This document shows positions 8,108 through 15,884 of a DNA stretch of 64,000 bases, in pieces. The notes below the pieces were generated by a model. That model made no database searches and was not told the origin of the DNA. It saw only the letters and a program-made list of their open reading frames with translations. The position numbers were made by a program, and so were the translations under genes. How positions within the stretch are numbered: position 1 is the stretch's first letter; the number at the start of each line of letters is the position of its first letter. The stretch is taken from NCBI RefSeq assembly GCF_002367995.1, contig NZ_AP018207.1, positions 1 through 64,000 of the forward strand. The letters are read 5' to 3'. This stretch comes from Calothrix brevissima NIES-22. Its GTDB lineage: Bacteria; Cyanobacteriota; Cyanobacteriia; Cyanobacteriales; Nostocaceae.

Positions 8108-9528
8108 GGTTTTTTCTCACAGTTTTGCCACATAGTTTGAATTTGTTCAATTCCCCAATCAGCAGCTTGCTTAGGCGAAGCATTTGCTTGAATCCTGCGA
8201 TGAATGATTTGTGCCCAAAGTTGTTGAATGTGAATTTGACTCCAAATGGGGTGGAGTTTTTCATACTCAGGTAGGCGAGACTGATTGCAAATCGCCAAGG
8301 CTGCGGTTGAATGCGGATCGGTTGGATCTTGCCACATAGGATCTTTTAACAGTTGAGGCATTGTTGGTAAAATTCGCCCATTAAATCCTTGAATGAGGCG
8401 CTGGAGATGATGGGGTTGGAGGAGATAGCGCAGAAAATCTAAGGTGTTTTGTGACGTACGCTCGTGTTTAATCGCCAGAATTTGATTAAGTACTCTAGGG
8501 ACTTGCAAAGTTGTACCATCTATTTTTTTAGGGTAGTGAACTAATGTGCCAATATCTTGATAACGCTGCCTAGCACTTTGATTATATTGGTTATTCTCTA
8601 ATTTTTGGGTTCTGGGAATAGATAAAGTCATGTTAACAGTCATGAGGACTTGATGATTGAGAAATGCGATATTATTACCTGAACCTGACCAATCTAAAGC
8701 ATCTGGTGGGACGTAGCCTTGGCGGTAAAGGTTTGTAAATTCAGCGATCGCTTCGGTAAACCGCTCTCGGTTCTTAGTTTCAACTATAACTAAACCATCT
8801 TGATGATTAGCGATCGCTACATTATGCGCATCTAAAAACAGTTGAAAAGCGGCTGCGGTGTCGAAACCGCTTGCAGACATACACAAACCCAATCCATAAA
8901 TATTAGGGTATTGACGCGATCGCAATTTGGTTTGTGCTGTTTGCCAAAATTGCCAAAATTTATGCCATTCTTGGGGAATATCCCTGTCCTCATAGCCAAT
9001 TTCGGCTAGAGAGTCTTTCCAATAATGAATGTAAGCATCCGATTGACCGATGGGTAAGGCATAATAACTGCGATCGCCTTGGACTCGGTTTTGATACAGT
9101 ACTTGAGGTAATACATCAGCTTGAAAACTTGAGGCGATCGGCTCAATTACCTCAGATAAATCCAACAGCTTATCTTGCCATGCTAATAAAGGGGCAATAA
9201 TTTTATTAAAGGTAATTGAAAATACAAGGTCAGGCTCTTTGCCGTTATTGGGATTTTTCAAAGTTTCCCATAATGTTTGTTCAATAAAATCATCGGAAAC
9301 TAACTTTAAATTCACTTTTTGACCAGTATAACGCTGCCAGTCGGCAACTATCTGCATAATGCCTTGATTTTCTTCGCTTAAGTACCCGCGCTCCCATAAA
9401 ATAAATAGTTCTTGACTAGTCGCGGAATTAACTCTCACATCAGTTTTTTTGCTATAAGTACAACTTTTGACACCAGAGAACAACAGGCTCCAAAAAAATA
9501 ACTTTTTGAATTGTCTTCTGGTTAGCAT
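8104..9528 (-). CDS. Extracellular solute-binding protein (ABC sugar type)
   Basis: The 474-residue protein begins [20 protein letters not shown], a twin-arginine-like signal followed by SGVKSC. The Cys could be a lipidation site, though VKSC is not a perfect lipobox. The body reads as a family 1 binding protein: [75 protein letters not shown], and a C-terminal [11 protein letters not shown] lobe. No ABC permease or ATPase is near. Instead its stop overlaps the ATG of a Cache-domain hybrid kinase by 4 bp. It therefore looks like a sensory, not a transport, binding protein (inference). Confidence 0.85.
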   Translation of the reverse strand: MLTRRQFKKLFFWSLLFSGVKSCTYSKKTDVRVNSATSQELFILWERGYLSEENQGIMQIVADWQRYTGQKVNLKLVSDDFIEQTLWETLKNPNNGKEPDLVFSITFNKIIAPLLAWQDKLLDLSEVIEPIASSFQADVLPQVLYQNRVQGDRSYYALPIGQSDAYIHYWKDSLAEIGYEDRDIPQEWHKFWQFWQTAQTKLRSRQYPNIYGLGLCMSASGFDTAAAFQLFLDAHNVAIANHQDGLVIVETKNRERFTEAIAEFTNLYRQGYVPPDALDWSGSGNNIAFLNHQVLMTVNMTLSIPRTQKLENNQYNQSARQRYQDIGTLVHYPKKIDGTTLQVPRVLNQILAIKHERTSQNTLDFLRYLLQPHHLQRLIQGFNGRILPTMPQLLKDPMWQDPTDPHSTAALAICNQSRLPEYEKLHPIWSQIHIQQLWAQIIHRRIQANASPKQAADWGIEQIQTMWQNCEKKP

Positions 9529-10119
9529 TGCAGTTTACAATCACAGGATCAAGATAAAGTAATCTTTTATTATGGCATTACTATTTTATTTGGAGTTAAT
9601 TCTTAATATTAGTATTTGCCTGAATTCCTGACTAATTAACTTTCAAAATCGAATGATAAAAAAATAACTATATTTTTCTGACAAAAGTTTATTTTCATCA
9701 GAGTTATCAGTCCAATTATATTTATTTAAGAAACAATATTTTTTTAAAAGTAAAAAGTAAAAAGTAAAAAGTAAAAAGATAATCCCTATAAATAAATTTA
9801 GGTGTTCCGTGAGCGTCAGCGTTCGACTGAGCGCTCACGCCGAAGTCCAAAATTTAAAATCCTTGAGCAACGTACCTTTGTAGTCGAGGTCAATCCAAAA
9901 TCCAAAATCTAAAATCCAAAATTGCTTGACTGTGAAATATGCACTACATTTTAAATTAATTTAACATCACAAAAATCTAGTCGTTCAAATATTTGCACAG
10001 TAAGACTTTCAGCGAGCGCACCTATAAAAAGTACATAAAATTCTCTGCCTTTAGTTAGAGTGCAACGAATTAGACAATAGATATTTTAAGTAAAGTAACG
10101 CAAGTTTTCAGGAGATACT
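9529..10119. other. Repeat-bearing intergenic region upstream of sucrose synthase
   Basis: No gene is visible. It holds about four copies of a TAAAAAG heptamer (about 9750-9778), a palindrome with arms GTGAGCG and CGCTCAC (about 9809-9838) whose loop sequence recurs at 13603-13633, and AAAATCCAAAATCT-type repeats (9892-9920). The susA promoter presumably lies in the last 150 bases, but I could not assign its elements. Confidence 0.7.
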
Positions 10120-12540
10120 ATGTCTGAATTAATCCAAACAGTTCTCAATAGTGAAGAAAAGAGTGATTTGCGTTCTTTTATCAGCGAACTGCGCCATCAA
10201 GAAAAGAAATATCTATTACGTAATGATATTATTAATTCATATAGTGAATATTGCACAAAATATGATATGTCGGAAAAATATCGCCATTCTTCACATTTAG
10301 CAAAATTAATTTACTATACGCAAGAAATAATTCAAGAAGACTCAAATTTCTGCTTTATTATTCGCCCGAAAATAGCTAGCCAAGAAATTTATCGACTGAC
10401 GGAAGACTTAACAGTTGAGAAAATGACTGTGCAGGAATTGTTAGATATGCGCGATCGCATAGTCAACAGATATCATCCCCATGAAGGGGACTTACTAGAA
10501 CTAGACTTTGGGCCATTTTACGATTATTCGCCAGTCATTCGCGATCCCAAAAATATTGGTAAAGGCGTCAACTTCCTCAACCGCTATCTCTCCAGCAAAT
10601 TATTACAAGACGCAAAACAATGGTTAGAAAGTTTATTTAATTTCTTGCGCCTGCATCAATATAATGGCATACAATTACTGATAAACGATCGCATTACATC
10701 ACAGCAACAACTTTCCGAGCAAGTAAAAAACGCTATCAGTTTTGTGAGCGATCGGCCTGGTGATGAACCCTATGAAAAATTCCGCTTCACCTTGCAAACA
10801 ATGGGTTTTGAGCCAGGTTGGGGAAATACAGCCCAGCGCACCCTAGAAACCTTAAATATTCTGGATGAATTAATCGATTCTCCCGATCCCCAAGCTTTAG
10901 AAGCCTTTATTTCTCGCATACCGATGATTTTTAAAATCGTCCTGGTATCTCCCCACGGTTGGTTTGGACAAGAAGGAGTATTAGGGCGTCCCGATACCGG
11001 GGGACAAGTAGTTTATGTACTGGATCAAGCCAAATCTTTAGAAAAGCAACTCCAAGAAGATGTCACCCTCGCTGGTTTAGAAGGCTTAAATGTCCAGCCC
11101 AAGGTGATTATTTTAACCAGATTAATTCCTAACAGCGATGGTACTCTTTGTAACCAGCGTTTAGAAAAAGTTCACGGTACAGAAAACGCTTGGATATTGC
11201 GCGTACCGTTGCGAGAATTTAATCCGAATATGACCCAAAATTGGATTTCCCGGTTTGAGTTTTGGCCTTATTTAGAAACCTACGCCATCGATGCAGAAAA
11301 AGAACTCAGAGCAGAATTTCAAGGAAGACCAGATTTAATTGTTGGTAACTATTCTGATGGTAATTTAGTCGCATTTCTCCTCGCGCGGAAGATGAAAGTT
11401 ACCCAATGTAATATTGCTCACGCCTTAGAAAAATCTAAATATTTATTCAGTAACTTGTACTGGAACGATTTAGAAGATAAATATCATTTTTCTTTGCAAT
11501 TTACTGCTGATTTAATTGCCATGAATGCTGCCAACTTTGTGATTAGCAGTACTTATCAAGAAATTGTCGGTACGCCCGATAGTGTAGGACAATATGAATC
11601 ATATAAATGCTTCACCATGCCAGATTTATATCATGTAGTGAATGGCATTGAATTATTCAGTCCTAAGTTTAATGTCGTACCCCCAGGAGTCAACGAAAAT
11701 TACTATTTTCCCTATAGCAAAAATCAAGACCGAGTAGAGAGCGATCGCTTGCGAATTCAAGACATGCTTTTTACCCTAGACGATCCAAGTCAGATATTTG
11801 GTAAACTCGACAATCCCGACAAACGCCCCATCTTTTCAATGGCGCGTCTCGATAGAATTAAAAACCTCACTGGTTTAGCAGAATGCTTCGGTAAAAGTCC
11901 CGAATTACAAGAGCATTGTAACTTAATTTTAGTAGCAGGTAAATTGCGCGTTGAAGAATCAGGAGATAACGAAGAAAAAGACGAAATTATCAAACTTTAC
12001 CAAATAATTGACCAATACAATCTTCACGGTAAAATTCGCTGGTTAGGCGTGCGTTTATCGAAAACCGACTCAGGAGAAATTTACCGCGTCATCGCCGATC
12101 GTCAAGGTATATTTGTCCAACCAGCCTTATTTGAAGCTTTTGGTTTGACAATTCTTGAAGCCATGATTTCCGGGATACCAACTTTCGCCACACAATTTGG
12201 CGGACCCTTAGAGATTATTCAAGACAAGGTAAATGGATTTTATATCAACCCTACCCAATTAGAAGAAACCGCCACTAAACTTTTAGAATTTGTCAGCAAG
12301 TGCGAACATAATCCCGATTATTGGCACAAAATTTCTCAGCAGAGTATAGAGCGAGTTTACAGTACCTATACTTGGCGAATTCACACAAACAAGTTGCTAT
12401 CTCTAGCCCGAATTTATGGCTTTTGGAACTTTACCTCTCACGAAAACCGCGAAGACTTGCGGCGCTATATAGAATCATTGTTCTATTTAATTTACAAGCC
12501 AAGAGCGCAACAACTATTAGAGCAGCATAAGTATCGGTAG
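10120..12540 (+). CDS. susA: Sucrose synthase
   Basis: The 806-residue GT-B glycosyltransferase reversibly makes sucrose plus nucleoside diphosphate from NDP-glucose and fructose. In filamentous cyanobacteria it mainly cleaves sucrose. It starts at ATG 10120 after AGGAGATACT. The N-terminal regulatory region (about 1-270) is followed by KIVLVSPHGWFGQEGVLGRP with DTGGQVVYVLDQAKSLE, then LIVGNYSDGNLVAFLLA, FSMARLDRIKNLTGL and the family E-x7-E motif in ALFEAFGLTILEAMISG. The length agrees with the family (about 800-810). It is monocistronic; downstream lie nine heptamer repeats and a 33-bp palindrome that could end transcription. Confidence 0.96.
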   Translation: MSELIQTVLNSEEKSDLRSFISELRHQEKKYLLRNDIINSYSEYCTKYDMSEKYRHSSHLAKLIYYTQEIIQEDSNFCFIIRPKIASQEIYRLTEDLTVEKMTVQELLDMRDRIVNRYHPHEGDLLELDFGPFYDYSPVIRDPKNIGKGVNFLNRYLSSKLLQDAKQWLESLFNFLRLHQYNGIQLLINDRITSQQQLSEQVKNAISFVSDRPGDEPYEKFRFTLQTMGFEPGWGNTAQRTLETLNILDELIDSPDPQALEAFISRIPMIFKIVLVSPHGWFGQEGVLGRPDTGGQVVYVLDQAKSLEKQLQEDVTLAGLEGLNVQPKVIILTRLIPNSDGTLCNQRLEKVHGTENAWILRVPLREFNPNMTQNWISRFEFWPYLETYAIDAEKELRAEFQGRPDLIVGNYSDGNLVAFLLARKMKVTQCNIAHALEKSKYLFSNLYWNDLEDKYHFSLQFTADLIAMNAANFVISSTYQEIVGTPDSVGQYESYKCFTMPDLYHVVNGIELFSPKFNVVPPGVNENYYFPYSKNQDRVESDRLRIQDMLFTLDDPSQIFGKLDNPDKRPIFSMARLDRIKNLTGLAECFGKSPELQEHCNLILVAGKLRVEESGDNEEKDEIIKLYQIIDQYNLHGKIRWLGVRLSKTDSGEIYRVIADRQGIFVQPALFEAFGLTILEAMISGIPTFATQFGGPLEIIQDKVNGFYINPTQLEETATKLLEFVSKCEHNPDYWHKISQQSIERVYSTYTWRIHTNKLLSLARIYGFWNFTSHENREDLRRYIESLFYLIYKPRAQQLLEQHKYR

Positions 12541-12542
12541 TT

Positions 12543-12605
12543 AGTCAATAGTCAATAGTCAATAGTCAATAGTCAATAGTCAATAGTCAATAGTCAATAG
12601 TCAAT
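12543..12605. repeat. Heptamer tandem repeat (AGTCAAT) x9
   Basis: Nine perfect head-to-tail copies of AGTCAAT directly after the sucrose synthase stop codon. This is the classical short tandemly repeated type of filamentous cyanobacteria. Confidence 0.95.
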
Positions 12606-12693
12606 GGTAATTGATAGTAGGGGGAAATTTTTCTTCCTACTTTTTCTTATTTATTTCAAAATAAATTTCAGATAAATTGTAGGTTTGGTTGCT

Positions 12694-12726
12694 AGATCCC
12701 CGACTTCTTAAAGAAGTCGGGGATCT
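12694..12726. terminator. 33-bp palindrome between convergent genes (copy 1)
   Basis: The arm AGATCCCCGACTTCTT and its complement surround a single A. The same palindrome recurs at 54989-55021, 59644-59676 and 63050-63082, always between two genes pointing at each other. The RNA from either strand would fold into a very stable hairpin, so a bidirectional terminator or 3'-end stabiliser role is likely (inference). No long T-tract is present. Confidence 0.65.
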
Positions 12727-12772
12727 GAACACCACCAAATTCTCACAATAACAAATCACTATTGACCAATAA

Positions 12773-13303
12773 CTATAATGTTAATTCTCGCCAAGTTCTT
12801 TGACCAACAATTCCATCTACGAATAAACTCCGCCGATTTTGAAATGCTTTTACAGCTGCTTCTGTCAAAGGGCCAAATCTCCCATCAACACGCATTCCAT
12901 AGCCATTAGCAATTAACAGCTTTTGCAAGACTTTTACAGAAATACCTGAACTACCAAAACGTAAAATTGGCAAGGTTTGACTATTATAATTTTTGACTCT
13001 GGCTTTGACGATTAAACTATCTGCAATAACAGAGCGAGGATACCGTATAAGATTTCTGTCAAGTTCTTTCAATAAATGTTCTTGCTGTACTTGAGGCGAT
13101 AATGGCTGACTTAGAGAATTACCATCTATCTCTATAAATTCTGGTGGTGTAATTTGCGCAGTGGAAACTACCTGAAGTGACTGACTCTGGATAAAGTTCT
13201 GTATCTCGTTTTCTTCATGAAGCGTTTGCTGCTCTGGTATATCCAGTAAATATACTTGTCCTGTTGTTACCAAGCCCGTCATCAGCAGGCCAATTTCACT
13301 CAT
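12773..13303 (-). CDS. Peptidoglycan-binding domain protein
   Basis: I chose ATG 13303 (MSEIGLLMTGLVTTGQVYLL), giving 176 residues. The longer open frame to 13483 lacks cyanobacterial-like protein character. The C-terminal 64 residues are a PG_binding_1 domain: LRFGSSGISVKVLQKLLIAN, VDGRFGPLTEAAVKAFQ and VDGIVGQRTWREL. The first 110 residues are unrecognised. The domain binds cell-wall peptidoglycan in many hydrolases, but no catalytic domain is present here. A shorter paralogue lies 465 bp away at 13769-14023, so the two may derive from a duplication. Confidence 0.8.
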   Translation of the reverse strand: MSEIGLLMTGLVTTGQVYLLDIPEQQTLHEENEIQNFIQSQSLQVVSTAQITPPEFIEIDGNSLSQPLSPQVQQEHLLKELDRNLIRYPRSVIADSLIVKARVKNYNSQTLPILRFGSSGISVKVLQKLLIANGYGMRVDGRFGPLTEAAVKAFQNRRSLFVDGIVGQRTWRELTL

Positions 13304-13768
13304 ATAGTTCGTTCTACCAACACCAATATTCCTTTTGACATCAACAACTGCTATTATTCCGGAATAAAGTATAGGCGAAAATAAAAAAGATTCGGAGAAT
13401 AATAGCAATTCATAATTAATAAATGTCACATTGAATCTGGATTGACACTGGTTATACCAAATCAAATAATGTTGGCGACACATCCATATATTCTAGAGGT
13501 CATGTCACTGCTATAAACCTACAATCTGTCACATTATTTTTTAAAATTCGGATTAAATTTTTTATCGGTTAAAAATTGCAATTTAATATTTGTAGTGCGG
13601 GCAGCGTTCGACTGAGCGCTCACGCCGAAGTCTTGCCCGCGCGAGCAAGATGCTCGCACTACTTATTTTTACTTGATGCCTTATTAGTTTGACTGGAGAT
13701 TATATAATTTGATGTTAATTAGCATACAGTTACTTGAGGGTTAATTTCTCTGCTGAGTTCGACTGATG
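13304..13768. other. Intergenic region with a 71-bp REP-like palindrome
   Basis: No gene is visible. A palindromic repeat at 13592-13662 starts GTAGTGCGGGCA and ends TCGCACTAC. Its inner part shares GCGTTCGACTGAGCGCTCAC with the repeat near 9820, and its GCGAGCAAGATGCTCGC arm recurs inside the MITEs at 22668 and 33159. The rest is AT-rich and probably carries the promoter of the gene ending upstream on the minus strand. Confidence 0.75.
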
Positions 13769-14023
13769 CTAATTTGCTAATTCGCGCCAAGTTCTTTGAC
13801 CGACTATACCATCTGCCTTTAAATTTCGCTGGCTTTGAAACGCTTTAACCGCAGTTTCAGTTAACGCACCAAAAACACCATCAACTTTCATCGCATAGCG
13901 GTTATTTATTAACAGCCGTTGTAAAACTCTGACAGCATCACCTGCATCACCAAAACGTAAATTTGGCAAACCGACGTTAGATGTAGCCTGAGTATTTAAA
14001 GGTTGTGCTTGATTTGTTTCCAT
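13769..14023 (-). CDS. Short peptidoglycan-binding domain protein
   Basis: The 84-residue protein consists of a short N-terminal stretch (METNQAQPLNTQATSNVGLP) and one complete PG_binding_1 domain: LRFGDAGDAVRVLQRLLINN, VDGVFGALTETAVKAFQ and ADGIVGQRTWRELAN. No signal peptide is visible, which is odd for a wall-binding domain. Its domain is clearly paralogous to that of the gene at 12773-13303 (the GIVGQRTWREL end is identical). Confidence 0.82.
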   Translation of the reverse strand: METNQAQPLNTQATSNVGLPNLRFGDAGDAVRVLQRLLINNRYAMKVDGVFGALTETAVKAFQSQRNLKADGIVGQRTWRELAN

Positions 14024-14073
14024 AATTAGGGGCTAGAGGCTAGGGATTAGGGACTAGGGGAAGAAAGAGATAA

Positions 14074-14103
14074 AATTGTACAGATAAGGGTTCATCGCGT
14101 CTC
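14074..14103 (+). repeat. 30-bp dispersed repeat (AATTGTACAGAYAAGGGTTC...CGTCTC)
   Basis: The same 30-bp sequence is found at 14074-14103 (+), 22807-22836 (-), 46710-46739 (-), 50530-50559 (+) and, with slight change, 58868-58896 (+). All copies are intergenic and most lie beside GGGCATG or GGGGACAAG tandem repeats. Confidence 0.85.
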
Positions 14104-14175
14104 ATGACCAATAAAAAACGATCGCTCTGGATCAAAGTGTAGGCGATCGCTCATAAAATTGATGTTTGTTGGTAA

Positions 14176-15267
14176 CTAACCAATACCCTCAATGATAGGA
14201 TGGAAGTAGAAAGCTATACCTAAGACTGTATAAGCTGCTAATAATAGAGTTCCTTCCAGCCAATTAGATTTACCATCAGAACTAATACTATTGGCAATTA
14301 GCACCGATACTGCCACCGCGACTAATTCAAAAGGTTGAAAATTTAAATCCATTGGTTGACCTAGCACCCAGCCAGCTATCACTAAAACGGGAGCAACAAA
14401 TAAAGCTATTTGCATACTCGATCCCACAGCGACGGAAAGAGAAAGATCCATTTTATCTTTCATCGCTACAGTCACGGCGGTAGCATGTTCCGCAGCATTA
14501 CCTACAATCGGGACAATAATTACCCCAGTAAATAGTGCTGTTAAACCTAACTGCGATGTCGCTACTTCTAAAGAATCAACGAGCATTTCTGACTCTAAGG
14601 CAACAAAGAGCGTACATACGAGCAATACACCACTCCATAACCACAGATTTGGCTTTTTATGGCTAATTTCTTCTTCTTCTACCTCTACCATACCCACATC
14701 ATATAAATACGAGTGGGTTTTCATGGAAAATAACAAGGTGAGAGCATAGACCAAAATTAATACTATAGCCACAGCTACCGAGAAATTTTGGATAGTTTGT
14801 TCGCCAATACCAGTAGAGGTAATTTGCATCGCTGTGGGTAATAATATGGCAATTACCGCCAAATTCATAGCCGAAGCATTTACCCGCGCGACAATAGGCT
14901 GAAATGTCTGTTCTTTATGACGCAGTCCGCCTAAAAGCATAGAAAGACCCATCACTAGTAGTAAGTTACCAATAATCGACCCGGTAATACTGGCTTTAAC
15001 TACATTGACAAATCCCGCATTCAGCGCCACCAGAGCAATAATTAGTTCCGTAGCATTCCCAAAAGTTGCATTCAACAACCCCCCTAGAGAAGGGCCAACA
15101 ACTACAGCTATTTCTTCTGTGGCTGTACCCATCCAAGCTGCTAAGGGGAGAATTGCTAATCCAGCTGTGATGAATACTACCAGTTCTCCCCATTCTAAAT
15201 AATGGGCAGCCAAGGAAACTGGTATAAACAATAACAGTACGAGAAAGATAATGTTTTTAACTGACAT
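14176..15267 (-). CDS. cax: Calcium/proton (cation) antiporter, CaCA/CAX family
   Basis: This 363-residue membrane protein has about 11 hydrophobic helices and the two CAX signature repeats, GNATELIIALVALNAG in the first half and GNAAEHATAVTVAMKDK in the second, which form the ion-binding site. An acidic loop (VGMVEVEEEEISHKK) separates the halves, as in the family. It should export Ca2+ from the cytoplasm in exchange for H+ at the plasma membrane. The gene is monocistronic; upstream is a large inverted-repeat cassette (15307-15494). Confidence 0.93.
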   Translation of the reverse strand: MSVKNIIFLVLLLFIPVSLAAHYLEWGELVVFITAGLAILPLAAWMGTATEEIAVVVGPSLGGLLNATFGNATELIIALVALNAGFVNVVKASITGSIIGNLLLVMGLSMLLGGLRHKEQTFQPIVARVNASAMNLAVIAILLPTAMQITSTGIGEQTIQNFSVAVAIVLILVYALTLLFSMKTHSYLYDVGMVEVEEEEISHKKPNLWLWSGVLLVCTLFVALESEMLVDSLEVATSQLGLTALFTGVIIVPIVGNAAEHATAVTVAMKDKMDLSLSVAVGSSMQIALFVAPVLVIAGWVLGQPMDLNFQPFELVAVAVSVLIANSISSDGKSNWLEGTLLLAAYTVLGIAFYFHPIIEGIG

Positions 15268-15306
15268 CGATCGCTCTAAGTTAAGGGCATTTAGTCACAG
15301 ATTTAC

Positions 15307-15494
15307 TAGTCAATGGTCAATGGTCAAGGGTCAATAGTCAACAGTATGGGCATTGGGCAGGGAGCAGGGAAGGGGGACAAGGGGGACAAGGAGGACAAGG
15401 GGGACAAGGAGGACAAGGGGGACAAGGAGGACAAGGGGGACTAATGACTAATGACCATTGACCATTGACCATTGACTATTGACTATTGACAATT
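15307..15494. repeat. Inverted heptamer-repeat cassette with a minisatellite core
   Basis: The left arm (15307-15343) is a run of AGTCAATGGTCAA-type heptamers and the right arm (about 15441-15494) is the inverted complement (GACCATTGACCATTG). The core holds about eight GGGGGACAA/GGAGGACAA units. The RNA or DNA could form a long stem. The remaining sequence up to 15884 has no gene and should carry the promoter of the GH57 gene. Confidence 0.85.
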
Positions 15495-15884
15495 CCGCGA
15501 TTTTACGGTTTCGGTTTTGATAGCAGATATGTAATATAAGATTGAGTTTTAAGTAGGTTTTGCAATGTTTCGTAGCAAAACTATAACTAGAGGTCGATAT
15601 TTTATCGTAAAAATGCGGTTTAATATATTAAAAGACAATTAAGTTTATTGGCTCGACCAAATAAATTCCCAATTAGGGGTTTTTCGATGGATAATAATTT
15701 AATTGCTTTTGGGAAAGGTCTGTGCGATAACGCAGATTTCCCGCTATACTAAAACCGCTTTCTTGGAAGGGCTGTATACCATCGTTGTTATCGGTACGGA
15801 TTTTGGGTTTAAGCCTGTGAAGAAAGTTTTATAGATCCGTTTTTGTCACAATCGCAAGTTTTTTTGATTTTGGATAACAGATAC

